Source of the DNA: Latrodectus hesperus
Lineage: Eukaryota; Arthropoda; Arachnida; Araneae; Theridiidae
Direction: 5' to 3'
NCBI GenBank assembly: GCA_037975125.1
Contig: CM075850.1
Location: 130,238,181 to 130,302,180, forward strand
Length of the DNA: 64,000 bases
In this document: piece after piece, positions 40,901-55,900 of the stretch
How the letters are laid out: each line of letters opens with the position of its first letter
Position numbering within the stretch: the stretch's first letter is position 1
Notes under the pieces: model-generated
Databases searched by the model: none
What the model saw: the letters and a program-made list of their open reading frames with translations, nothing else
What the model was told of the DNA's origin: nothing
Program-made: the position numbers and the translations under genes

Positions 40901-43900
40901 ATTGTTAGTTAACCGATCATCGAGTTACACTATAAATTTTTTGGCGAACTAGATTAACTCGTTCTGGAGATCCTAAAAGTTATATTTAAAAAAGGGTATA
41001 ATTTCTTATTTAAAAGTTTATTTGAAAAATAATGCACACGATAGTCTTGTATATTAATCAGTCCTTTTCATTTTTTGTTTATGGGGCATTAAAGAACATG
41101 TCCATTGTTGATTGTTTTTCCTTCTTTTTTAGTAATTAATAGCAGTGTTGTTGTAAAGATCCATAACTTTAGATATAGGCTTAGTTTGAGTGCCACTCTA
41201 AGGCCATCGCTCTGACATCCTCCCACTTTTCAACAAATGAAAAAAGGGGAGTGCTCAAAATGAAATCAGTTTCTGTTTTGAATGAAATCAAAGTTGAAAT
41301 TGAAGGTCTTCCTTGGCTATAAATATTCTATTGAAAACAATTTAGAACTTTGATGTTTATAATAGATAAGCAACAAATTCAAGAGAGATAAAAAATGATT
41401 TTGGGTCCATTGAGTTTGGCAACCCTGACCATCAGCTATTCAAACTCTGCTAATTTGGATTAATTTAAATAACTATTTTTTTTTTTAGAATTTTCATACA
41501 TAACTTAAGGAAAGAATATTAGAGATTCATTACATAACATTTTTTAAAATTTTAATTTTTTCTCCAAGAAATGATTGATAAACAGCAGGATCTAATTCAT
41601 TATTATTTAAACTATAAATTGAATTTTTTTAATAATTTAATTCTGAAAACAAAATATTAAAGATCAGGATATACTGAAAGAAAAATCATAGAAGTACACG
41701 CAATAATTAACTTGTTATTGTACCTGGCAACTTTAAAGTGTTAATAATTAAATACAATTATTAATATTTGGTATTCTGATGTATGAATCACTAAAAAATT
41801 AACATGTTCTTGGCAGGAAGAAAAAAGTAACATTAAATTATATTATGAAAAATTAAATAGAAATATTGGAAATTTTTCCTGGAGGTGGAATATCAGAAAA
41901 AATTTCTAATGGAAAATGTACAGATATTAATACTAGATGCAATTAAATTTTTTTTAATTATATACGGGTCACAGTATATTTTTTAATACCCCTACAGCAT
42001 TTGTGAAGAAAATCAAATAACAAAGGTAAAGGATAAGAAATTGTAGAAAATTTTGAATCATATTATTTAATAAATTTCATGACACTTTTGATTTTATTTT
42101 ACACTTTTAATTCTCTCATTAATAAATTATTTTTTCAGAAATAACATGCATTAAGTTCTATATACCATAGATAACTATATGTAGGACTGGGCAAGTACAA
42201 AAGTTGTTCGAGTCAAAAAAAGTAGTTAAATAAACAAGAAATAACAAATATTTCCATAATTTCGAATCTATACACTAATTTGATTACTGTAACTTCCTTT
42301 CAGAAAAAACAAAGCATGAGCTAAAATACATTTTTATAATGCTTTATTGCTAAATTATGCTTTATTTGGAGCACTTAATTCAGGTACAAATTCTTCAATA
42401 TTTATTAAAGTGACAGATATATAATTGAAATTTACAGATCAGAATTAGTTATTTAATTATCAAATTACCTTTTAAACTATCTTCACTTGCGTTTTGCAAT
42501 TTTTCTCTGGTTCCATCATTATCACCAAGATTGGAATTTTGATTTCCATTTCTATTAGAGTCTCTAGAAATTTCCTGTGAAACAGAAGTGTCCATTTTTT
42601 CTGTATCATCTGCTTCATCGTCTGTCCCACAATGCATGCCATCATCACAGACATATTTACTTTTTGAGATAACATCAAATTCATTATCTGTTTTGCAGAG
42701 AATTCTATCGTTACATATTTTATTTGTCTTCATTTGAGACTGATCCTCTTCATCATCAGTGCCACAATGAATACCATCACTACAAACTGTTTTTGAACTC
42801 GGGGTTTCTTCATTCTCGTCATCAGTGCCGCAATGAACACCATCAGCACACACTGATTTTAATTTTTTAATTTCTTCTTCATTCTCATCATCAGTACCAC
42901 AATGAATACCATCAGAACAAATTGATTTTAATTTTTCAGTTTCTTCATTCTCATCATCTGTGCCACAATGCATACCATCATCACACACTTTTTTAACATT
43001 GTTTGAAATTTCCTCTGTCTCATCATCTGTCCCACAATGAATTCCATCATCACAAACTTTTTTGGCAGCAACACATCATCTTCATCATCTGTCCCACAAT
43101 GAATGCCATCAATGCACTCATTAACAGATTTAGTTCTCATCTCCATGTTTGTAGTATTAACATTATCAGAGTTATTCTCATTTTTAGTTGACAATATTTC
43201 ATTAGCTTGTCCAAAGGAAATACTGCCATCAGTATCACTATCTAAACAAGATTTTAAACCATTACCAGAGTCTACTACATTTTCTGGAATCCTATTTTCA
43301 TTACTTTGTTCAGATGGTGTGGAATCTGTTAGACTAGAATTACCCTCAGAAATGGTTTGCATTTCTGTTTGAATGTTCTCGCTAGGAATAGCTATGGATG
43401 ATATATTAGAACTCGCAACATTTATCTGTAAGAAACAAGAACAAATCAGTGAATCAAAAAATAAATGAATTTAATAGTTAAAAAAATAAAATCAGTTATT
43501 AATGATGAACTTCTCAATAAAGATATATAAAAAATATTAAAACAGATGTGATACCAAAATAATCAATTTCCAAATTTAAATTCCAGAGTAACAAATTCAA
43601 AATACAGTCAAATACCATGAAGTAAAAAAATAAATAAAGGCAAGTGTTGGATTTCATTTAGAAAAAATGCTAAATATATTCATAAATGATGAAAAATATA
43701 TTAGTAATTTGAATATCTGAAGATCGTTCTAACATGAATATCAATAAGAGGCCTACATTTTAAGCATATTAATTATAATATCTTAAATTTTTGTTTAAGT
43801 TATACAACTGTTGCATGTTAGACATTACAGAATACTCAGTGATGCTAATTAAGCCATGTTTTTGTAATGATCACGTTCCATCAAAGGTATAATCTTAATC

Positions 43901-46900
43901 ATTTAATATTAGATGAAATTTAATAAATAAAAAAAGAGTAGATAAAAATTTAAAAAATTAACTTCTATCAGAAACTCTTAAAAAATTAATATCTGCAATT
44001 GAAAAAATAAATTAATAGTTAAAAAAGTTAAATTTATTTTTAGTATTTTTTGATAATATTTCAAAGATTTAGTTTCATTTTATAGTATAAAACTTTGTTT
44101 TTAAAACCTATATTTTAAGGAGAGTACTGAAAATCCATGAATAGCTGAGTTAAAGACCACAGATTTTACCATTTTGCTAATCATTGAAAATGACATTTTA
44201 AACAAGGAATCTATACAATTATTCTATATCAATAGAAAAATTGAATTGTTCTTTGTACATACATGCTTAGTTTATATCTACTAGTATAAATTTAGAGAAA
44301 AAAAAAAAACATTTAAAGTTTCAAAATAATTTATACTGTGTTATTAAGTCAAATTATAATAAAATCTCTTGTTAAGTTTGAACCAGAGGTAATTAGACTG
44401 GGAACTATGGTTGAAATCACTACAAGCATCCATGCCCAAGATGGGATACATTTTATTGTTAATATAAACTATAAGAGGAAAAATTTAGATAAAATTAAAT
44501 CACCTTTTTGCATCAAAAAACAGATATCAAGGAAGTGATTTTATCCAATAAATTAATACATTAAAAATGATAAAGAACAAAAAGAAATAAGAATTGTCAT
44601 ATAAAATAAGCTATTATATTAAAAAAGCTATGATGTTCAAGGAATAAAGTTTTTTTTTCTAGTACATTTTTTTGCACATTTTCTTTTATTATAGAGTATT
44701 TCTCATATAACTCTGAATCTATAAAATAATTTTCTAATTTTATTTTTTATATGATAATCAGAGGATGATATAACCATAATAAAATTTCTAGTTCAAAACT
44801 AGATATTTTTCTCAATGCATTTAATTGACAATATATTTTCAATATTGGTTTGTATAAAGAAAGAGTTACAAAATTATGTTTTGCATTTAAACATATAACA
44901 TATTTTGCAATTAATAGCTGTTCAGAGCTCAAATATTCATATTATTTCTGAATTATATTAATCATCAACTCCTACTTCAGAAGAGTTAAAAGACATTTAA
45001 AATTATTAGCTTTTCTATAAATAAAATGTAAAAAAATAGGAATTCCATAAAAATAGATATTCGTGATAACATCTTGGATTTTTTTCATTATCATAAATTT
45101 TAGATTAAAATAAAATTCCCCAATTATAATAATTAATTTTAAAACTTTTAAAGAACAATCAATGAGAGACAGAAAGTTACTGTTTAAATTTAGCATTAAC
45201 AAAATGAAATGTCAAGAATTTAAAAGGCATTGTGCAGATGAAATTTGTTCTAAACACTCAGGAACACATGCATATTTTTAAAAAGTTATATTTACTTTAC
45301 ATTATTAATATTTAACAACTTACATCAACAGTTTCATGGACATTATTTTCAATATTGAAGTTAAATGATAAGTGGATGGAAACAGATTTCCAAATAAAAA
45401 ATAAATTAGATAACATATCACATTTTCCATTTACATCTTATTATCACTTACCAATTAGCTTTAAAATAAAAACCATACTAAAATATGATTTGGATAAAAA
45501 AAATTCCTACTTAATTATTACATAATACTTAAAGTATATTGAAATATTGATGGTTAAAATAAACAAGTTTTTATCTTAATATTTATTATCACATGAAAAC
45601 ATCTGTAAGAACATAACAACTGAAGCTAGAAAATAATGGGTATCAATCAAGCATGCTTAGACATCAACCATATACCTCAGAAGTTGGAGTAGTAGAAACG
45701 GATGTTGGTTGGATGAGAGTAAGGACTTTTTGTCCTCCAACAACTGTTTGCTTTGCTTGAAGAATGCCTTGAGCTGGCAATGTTAGAATTTGTGCTCCAC
45801 TAGTTTGCCCAGTTGTTATCTGAATGAAATTATAGGATGTTTCAATAATAGAGATTTGGGGGTCCTGCTTATAAATAAAACTAAGATTTTCAAGATACGT
45901 ATCTTTTCATTTATAGCATTTATTTCACCAATTATTTATCAACCACTCAACAATTTAATAATTACCATCCACACATATGTAATTAAAAATAAGTTCACAA
46001 CACAATCAAAAATGATTTAAATTTTCTAAATTTTACTTAGATACAAATTTTTTAAAATATAAAATATATTAAAAGAGGCTTTTATTTCAAAGCCCAAAAA
46101 ATTAGATACCTTATTCAATTTATCTTTATTTTCCTTTAAAAGTACTATGTTCATAACATTCTTAATTTCTAAAAATTACTAGCTATTGTTATAAACACAA
46201 GGAAATACCTGATTTGTGCTTTGAGAGGCCAATGACTTGGCAGGAATAGTAATACTGCTTACTTTATTACTAAGTGAAGATGGCATCGTGATTGTTATAG
46301 GAGATGTTGCAGCAGATGATTGAGTAGCTGAAATAAAAAATAGCTTAATTTATAAGAATCACATAATATGTAATTTATATCCATTAAAGCCAGTCAAAGT
46401 ACAAGCTTATTTGCATACATTCCCATTAAAAATACTTTCTTAATATTTACAAACCAGTAAATAAAAACAAATATTTTTTCAGCCAGAATAAATGCATTAT
46501 TGGAAAAAAGAGGAAAAAATAATAATAATTTTCTTCAATTTTTTTTGACAAGTTGATTGAAAAGGTGACTAAATAATGAAAAATGCAAAATTTAAGTAAA
46601 ATTTAAAATTTTCAGATTTATCAACTTTTTAGAAGCAGCACATAAGTTTTAACTTCATTTAGTATTTAATTTTATTAATTAAAAATTATTAAATTTTAAA
46701 GGTTAACATAGACTGAATGTTATCAATGATGTGTCTCCTCATATATTACACATATATGTACATATTCCTATATTTAAAAAAAATCTAAATATTGTTTTCT
46801 ACATTTTCAAAACACACACACATAATAGATATAAATTAAGGAAAATAAAATTTTTTAGGAAATTGAAACTTTGTATTAAAAATTTTTTTTATTGGAAACA

Positions 46901-49900
46901 TTCCTATAATTTGGAATACATTAGAAATCATCTGTCAGCAATTCATAACACAGTAAATAAGCCTCATATTTTTTTAGCTTCAAACATAGCTGAACAATTA
47001 TTCCCCAGTAAAAATTTTTTCTGAATAAATTTCATTTAAACTTTTTTTTATTTTAACAAAATATTTAATTTTTGATATACATTTCTAGGAAAAAATGGTA
47101 CTCATCCTTATTTTGCTCAACAAAAATTTTAAACATAACTATTATTTCCTAACCAATATTTGAAAATAAGGATGATTCCCACTTAAAGAATTAATTAACT
47201 AATGATTTCTTTCCATTGTTTTACCAGATGTAAGTTATTTTAAAAGAACTTAAAAACAAAAATCTAAATTCATGTAGTTTTTAATGCTTCTAAATTGCAG
47301 AGCAATCAATGATCTCTTTCGTAAAGAGATAATCAAGATTTTATAATTATAACAACTAAAATTTCTTCCTTTCAAAATCAAAACAATTATTTACTAAGTG
47401 TTCCCATCATTTTCTCCTGAGAAACAGATAATGATCTATTCCCATAAAGCTGTCAATTTATGAAAAAACAGGTTTTCTGATTTCAATACAATGGTCAATC
47501 TAGTCCCTGTAATATACAAGATACTAGACTGGGAAAATAAACCTTTTTTGGATAAAAATTCCAAATAGAACAAATTTTGGAGCTATCACAAGAACCAAAG
47601 TATTTTTTATACATTGATTATCCCAAAAATAGAATTGCAATAATTATTAATATCGTGTATAATTTTCAGCCAAACAACTTTATTTTGAAACATATTTGGA
47701 AATTAGAGAATTTTTTCTCTGAAAATTGAAACGAGTTTTCAAACTAATTTTTTTTTGTAAAAAAGTATTCATATTAATGCTACATTGCACCTCAAACATA
47801 ATCTGTAATTAATATGCTAAGCAATATATAGTGTAGTCATAAATTAGATGCATTTAATCAAAGTAAAAAAATATATCAATGATTATTTTGTCACTTATTA
47901 TTTTTTATTTCACTCTTTTCACGTAAAATAGTATCTACTATCAAAATTAAAGTATTATACCTAATAAGATTTTGGATTAAATTAGTTATCAACACAGTTT
48001 ATTAAATATAGTCTCCAATATATAAAAATAATTTGTTAATGAATTAAATTAAGCAAAGAAATAAATTTCTGTATAAAAAGATTTTTCAATGTTTGGCTTT
48101 GATACTTCATAGAATAATCTGAATCAATTTTCTTCCAAAAAAGAACAAGATTCGAGGGGGGTGAATAAATTTTGATAAAAATCTAATAAAATGAGATAAA
48201 ATGTTGTATTTTTTAGTTGTTTTTTTTAGCAACTAAAAAAATTATTCATTATTTCACAACTAAAACAGCATTAACAAAAAAGGAATGCTATAAAATATAA
48301 CACACTTTGAAAATTAAAATGGAAAAATTTAACTTTTGGACTATAATAACACTGAATGAAAAAGTAATAGAATGATAAAAAAAGGGTAAGTTAATATTGC
48401 ATAGTAAAAATCATTATAACAATGTCACATCATGCAATTTTCTGGGAGGATAATAAGAAATGTTTTAAATTTGAAAGTAAACTTACTGGTACTAGATGCT
48501 GTAGTGATGATGGTAATACCTTGTTGCCCAGAAGTCAAACCTGCTGATGAGACGACAATCATCTTAACACCCGATGGAGTTGTGATAGTATTCAAAGGTG
48601 AACCACTACCAAGGGGAAGAACTGTTTTAGCTGAAAAGAATTTACAAATATTTTTAATTAATATTACTAAGTAAAATAAATCTTTCTTAAATGTATGAAC
48701 ATAATTAGAATAATCAAAAAATAGAAAATTTTTTTTAAAAAAGCGAACAATGATGCAAATTTAATCAAACACAATAGCAGATACAGAAATAATACAGAAT
48801 TACAATTAAATTTAATTTTAATCAAAAAATATAAAAGAACTCGACAATATTTACATAACTATTGTTTATACTTTCACATAACTCCAGTGAACTAATTAAA
48901 TATATAAATAATTACAGATTATACTTACAAATAACACTATTAACTTAATATTTAAAATTTGTTACAACATACATAATACTGTAACAAATACACGGTACAA
49001 TATATAAAGATTAATTTCATATGTACTTTAACAGTACATTTCACAAAATCTCAAAAGATTGAATTGGGTTAAATGCTTTTTAACGTGATGTATATCAATT
49101 AGAGACAACTCATTTTTACTAATTAATGTTCAATAGTTCCTGCCTAAAAAATCATTACAAATCGTCCCAGCTTAGTACAAATTTTTAAGTTAACTTAGCA
49201 AAATCTCATTTATAAATATTTATATTATAAATAAATGACAAAACTAACATTGTTTGCTTTTAATTCACAATTTTAATATAATTTTAAAGTTACATTTTAA
49301 TGAAAATTTCAACAAGAAACAAAACTATTATAAAAAATATAACTCATTTTTTAAAACTTTTTGAAAAAAAAATGCCTACAAATATTTTGTTTTTGCAATA
49401 ATGGTTACATAATATTTTAAATAAGAAATTAAAAAGCTGGTTTTTATAAAATAAATAAATAAAATAAATGTTTTTTTTTATCAAAAGACAATGAAATGAA
49501 CTATAGGAATTTTTAAGTTGTTTAAAAAGCAACCACTATTACAGACAAAATATCATTAATAAAAATAAAATCAGTAATAGGATTCCACACTATTTTTTCT
49601 TTCAGAAGCTAATCACGAAGCTGGAATTATTTACTAATTGGAAAAGCATTATCTAATCAATGATTATTAAGTGTTAAGATCAGATCTACATGACTTATCA
49701 GAAACTTTTCTTGCATATAATAAAAATTATTATACGAAGCTGTTAATCTCGAAGGAGAGACAGAAATAATTAACATTATCAATGTTTAATTTTTTGGAAA
49801 TCATGATTCTGTAAAGCTGAATTGAAACTTTTCATCAACACTTTCTGTACTAAGATTTGATGCCAATGAACACTAATATTAAAAAAATTTGCAAGATAGA

Positions 49901-52900
49901 CAATCAATTTCATTTGCTTGGGTTACATACTCTAAAGCAGTAAATATTTTAAAGGAGGGTTTAAGCAAAAAATCCCTAGAATTCACCTACTACTACTATT
50001 CATCATTTCACTCATAGGATGATGTAATCATAGCCTATTAGTGCATTTACTAAGTGAAATCCAAAAGAATCTGTCAAAAACTTTTGCCCAGTATTCTTTT
50101 AAGAATTACCTTGCCTTACACATTCAAGTGCAATTATAAGAGAAGCAATAATTTCTAAAACAAATATACAATATCTATCTAAAACTATTTACTTTTCCCA
50201 CTATCTGCAGACACAGTAGTCAGTATTGATTTGACACCACTTGCAGTCGAGGATACTAGTAAAGAGCCAGCTGGTGTACCTAGTTTTGGCACTGTAGAGA
50301 TAATCTTGGCAGGTGTACCTGATTTATTACCAGGAGAAGCTAGTACAAATGTTTGCTTAGCAGTTGCTGGCACAGCAGAGACAGTGTTTGTACTAGAAGT
50401 ACCAGAAACTGAAGGTTTTGCAACACTAATTATATTTGTTGGCAAAGTACGAAGAATTGTAGTCATCAATTTTGATTGTAAAGTTCCCTGAAACAGACAA
50501 AATATTTCATTTAAACATGCAAATGGTATATAAAATATAGTTAAAATTAAACAAACTATGCTAGGTATGTGTTTATTAAATGTAAAGAACAAAAAATATT
50601 AATTTTCACATTATATTAATACATTTTTAAAAGTCAATACAATTGCTGAAATTTATTATTTACAGTAATAGATGCAACTACTAAGTTGTAAAACTTTTAA
50701 ATTAATAAATGTGAAAATGTAAAGCCAATAATGAACACAACAAGGCCAGAAACTAACACACAGTTATCATTACATGGTGGGCATCTGTGAATAAAATCAC
50801 GGAGGCGAGTAGCATTACCTATGCCATACCACCACAAACCCATTTATAGGGTGGGCCACATTCATACATCATCTCAAAGAAAGGACAGACAAACACAGAG
50901 AAAGAAACACCCATGTCCAAATCAGGATTCAACAGGCTGGGAGTTGGGACCTCTACCCAGATATTGCTCAGCATAAAATGTAAAATAAGTTTTTAGTAAA
51001 ATATAATATTTTAATATAAAATTAATATTCAAATTTAAAAATAAGATGTATTGTGTACATAATATAATTAGTGAAGTTTCATTTTTTAAAACATAATATA
51101 ATTAGTGGTTTCATTTTTTTCATCAGTCCCACAAATACTTAGAATCTTTTTTTATTTATTATTTTTTTCAATAAATGCAATCAAAAATATGGTCAATCAT
51201 TCATCACAAAGCATCTTTTAGTGTTCCCAATCACAGAATTTTATAGATTCAAATTAGCGTATAATATCTTTGATGTTATTTTCCTATTAGAATAACAGTA
51301 ACTTCGTAGAAGTATTCTATATACTTTAATATATAACATTTGGGAATTGAGAAACACTTTTTGAATTTTATGTTTAAAATAAATCAATTGCGCAGTCTTA
51401 TAAACCGACTTAAAAATAGTCCAAGTTCTGATAAAGAAATGATTTATAAAATAGAACACTAAAAAAAATTTGTTGGTAAAATTAGAAACTGTAAAATGAA
51501 ATAAAAACTAATGCATTAGCTTTAGTTAATTATATGACAAAGAGATATTACATACTGATCCATAAGTACAAAACATTTTTAAAGTTAAATCACATATAGA
51601 AACAAAAAATTGAGTAGTGTCTTCAAAAACTTCTTCCAGAATAAGAAACATATTACTTTTGTTTTAAATTTAAATTTTAAAAATATTTTTAAATGATTAC
51701 ATAAAATACTTATATACTTTCACACACATATTGAGATACTAATGCAATAAACATAAAATGCTAAAGTATCTTTTAATTGAAAATATGTAATCATGTAATA
51801 TTCATTTTTATGCTTCACACAAAATCAAATTTCTTTCAGTACATTTGCTATATTTTAAAAACACAATTCTTATGACATTCTATAATACTCCTTGACGTGT
51901 ACAGATTTAAGATTTGTGGAAGCCCTGTAAAAAATTTGCAAAAGTTGCACTTCATCTCCACACCATATGATTTAGTTCTTAAAAGTGATTGATCATTTGT
52001 TAGTCTAAACTAAAAATAAATGACAGAACTTTGCATGCAAAGCATTAATAAATAATAAAAATAATTGTAAAACATTTGTAAATATTTATGTTAAACAGTT
52101 TAATTATCATTAACTACATACTTGTGGAGACAATCCGACAACAGTAGCTTGGCTAGTGTTAGGAACTGCAGACAATACAGTTCCACTTTGTTTTCCACCT
52201 GCAGCATTTGCTTGGGTTGTTACTAATTTCACAATGGTTGCTCCTTGAGGAATTGTGCCTTTTCCCTATTCAAACCCAAAACAAATATTGGTAAAAACAG
52301 ATAATAAGCTTTTTTATTTATATATATATAAAACATCTTGTGGTAGAAAATACCTGTTGGAGTCCAGCACCTTTACTTTGAACAAGACTAACTTTTGGTA
52401 CCTGAAAACATAATTGTGGTAAAAATTTGAAACGATGGCATAAACAAATGCACAATTTATATATATAAAAATTAAATATATTTTTATTTAGTAACTATGA
52501 CTATTAACTGTGATTAATAATACATTATTAAACAAATTTTAAAAAATTGCATACTGTAGCTACTGTAACTCCTTGGCTAGTTTTTACTAAAGTAACAATT
52601 TGTGGTTGCGTTCCTCCTCCCGGCGATTTGTGCACAATGATTTGTTTTTGGCCTTGTGCACCCACTTGAGCAGGTGATTTTAAGAGAGTAGTAGGTGAGC
52701 TCATTCGAACAGTTTGATTTGTTACACCTTTAAAAGTATAAACAAAACATATATATAAACAATCACATAGCAATTATGAAGAATATAAGTGTAGTAAATA
52801 GAATAATTAACAAGATTAATTATTCAAACTACTCTAAGTTTGATTACCTCCAACTGTGTTAAGTTTCAACCCCTGAGTTCCCAACAAAGAAGGTGTAACA

Positions 52901-55900
52901 ACTCTAATGTTACTAACAGTAGAAGTTGCACTAGTAGTTAATTTCTGCGTAGATGCTGCAGCATGAGCTAATGCAGCCATACCAGTCATTGGCTGTGCTG
53001 GTGTTGCTGTAGAAGTCACTGCCTATTAAAAATTAATATTCCAGTTAAAGATTGTCAAAATATTCTTATTTAATTAAAATAAAATTAATTAACCAAAACA
53101 AAGCATAAAGAGATACATATTTTTAAATAAATAATTCACTAAGATTAAACATAAAATGGATTAGTTTAATTGCCAAGAAATTGAACACACTTAATGATGA
53201 GTTAATTAATATTTTGCTTTGATCATAAGACTATAAATAGGTATGATTCAATGGTGGAATCCTCAAGTTCTGGAGGGATATTTAATTTGTCCCTCAAACA
53301 CTCAACAACACACAGAACAGAGCTGACTTTTTAAGCTATATAAACTTTGAGTAAGGTATCAATCAAAGAATTACATTTTACATTATTCAATAATTGAGGT
53401 AAAAGCAAATACTCTTGCTGAAAATGACTATCAACTTATATGTATCTTAAAATTGTTATATTTGAATCATATTTTTCATGAACTTCAAAAGGACAAATTT
53501 TAAGGGAAATACAGAAAATCAATAAAATTACATAGAAAATTCACAAAATATTAACCTTATACAATTTAACATTTTCAATAAAATAATATTTAGATATTAA
53601 TATTTTTATGATTTTTATAATTAATATTTGTGTCAAAAATTTTACATTAAACTTGCAAATTACATTACAATTAATAATTATTCCTAATTAATAGATTACA
53701 TAATACTACATTAATAACAAAATATTTCAATATGCAGTTTATAGAAAATAAATTCTCCATTATCTTTTTTTTTTCTCTCTTATCTCTGCCATACTACAGA
53801 AGAAAAGTTACTAAAGTAGAAAATTTCATGTTATTTCAATTTTACAATTTTTATGCACAAATAAAACCTTGGTATTTACTTATCATCAAGTACTATGCTA
53901 CTCAATTATACAAAAAGTTAGAAGTTTATAATACAAAGGATGACTTACAGGGCTAGTTGTCAAAGGTCGGACGACATGTGTTCCTCCGGGAGTTTGTGTT
54001 ACTACTCTAATTTGCTGTTTTGGCAAAGTTTGATTTCTAGATTGTACAACAGTCACAGCTATAACATGAGAGAAAAAGATTATATAAAAAAGCTGCATAA
54101 TAAATAATCAAAAAAATCCTTTAAAAATAAGATTAAATAAAGAATTTGCATTGTTTTTACACAGCAGCAGAATTTGCTTCATTAAAAAATCAAATACAAC
54201 TTTAAACTTTTGCTCAGAGTACAACACTATTTGGTTCATATCAAAACTTTTGCTTATTTATATGATAAAAAATTGCGATTTTCATCCTATAAAAATATTA
54301 AAGCTAGTGTCTCCAATCCAATTAAAGAATTTCTCGGTAGTAACATTCTAGTAAGAGGGGTTCACCAATCTCATATGCAGAAGATGCTTGGAAGTTCCAA
54401 AATTAAATATTTAATAGAAAGAATTATTTATGTATCATAACAAATCTAAAAATTGTACAGAATGTTAATTACAAGAAATAACTAGCAAATAAACCAAATT
54501 GAATTTTAAAACAAAATTTAGATCAAAATATAACAAATCAACAAATAACTAAAAGATACACTTTGGAAATTAAGTAGATTATACACAATGTGAGGGGAAG
54601 AAATTATCATAATAGATCAGTTTGAAAAATAAAAAAAGAATATTTATTAAAAATTGGAGCAATTTTTAAATCGAAACTAATCAAGCATACACAAGGAAAA
54701 ATTATTAAAAAGAACTAATTCATACAATTGATCTTGCCACTGAATTGGAAGAGGAAAATTAATAAACTGTTAGTTGGGTTTTGTGAAACAAAATAATAAT
54801 AATAAAAAATAATAAATTGAAAAAACTGCACCAGAATTTATAGTAAAATACAGGCAGGCTCAAGTACTATCACAGTTGAAATTTCTTTTCGGGAAAACTT
54901 TAAAATAAAAACAAATAGGAACAATTCTATAATTTTCCCACACAATTATCGTAACAGATAAGAATAAAATCGCAATTACTGTTGTAAACCTATTGTTTAA
55001 AAAAGTTTACATTTTTAGAAATCCCTAAAAAATAGTAGAAATGTTTATTCACATTTTATAAACTAAGTAATTATCAATTATTGATAAAACTTACAAAAAA
55101 GTTTATTTCTGACGAAAACTGTTTAGCAATCTATTCAATGATTAATATTGGTGGTATAACAGAACCATAAAATATTTAAAGTACTTTACAAATAGAAAAT
55201 AAATAAAACAAAGTAAGAAAACTAGTGTTTGATTTTGAGTAATATAACATATAATTTGAATTTTTACAAAATGTTAGCAATGATAGTGTTGATCGACAAA
55301 ACTAAGATTCCTGCACTTCCAAATTTTTACTAATATGCATGTCTATTGTTTTGAATGTCTATTATCTTGTAAAATAATATTAATAGTCCCAGATTTGTTT
55401 TGGGAAGAATGCTAAGCAAATTTGTTGACCAGTTTGATTTGAGTAAAACAACCCTCTTTGGGACTAAAGGGGTATGAACGATTTCCAAAAGGTTCCTATT
55501 TCCAATTTTAGAATAAATTAGGCAAAATCAACTTTCACTGTATTGACAAAATTCAAAATTAATTTTAATAAAATTTAGTTATTCTATTTCGCCCCTGACT
55601 CAGGTTTTGACAAATGTGACTTCTTTGAATTATTAAAATAACACACAAAAGTTTTATAACAAAAGTCAATAAATATTAGAAAATATTTACATTAAAATTT
55701 ATTCTACAATTTTATTAATCAGCAATAATAACATATAATAGTTTTAAGCAATAAATACATCATATATTGGGTAATCAGATTAATGAAGATTGTTGAGAAC
55801 AGAGCTTATATTCATTATTTCTATTATTCAGATGAAAAGTTTCAACAAATACTTTAAGAGTATACTTCTACTACTTTTGTACTTACTTTTAGTTGAATTT

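Noticed and set aside
42616..43118. CRISPR-like regular spacing
   Set aside because: The period-66/69 array is protein-coding in an animal gene. The variable parts are in-frame linkers, not spacers.
42616..43118. Direct call of a Taspase1 cleavage site in the repeats
   Set aside because: P1 is Cys instead of Asp and P3 is Ile instead of Gln. Only the G-x-D-D half matches.
43003..43372. Plus-strand ORFs opposite HCFC1 exons (also at 30782, 48432 and 50231)
   Set aside because: Shadows of the minus-strand exons, without their own splice or family evidence.
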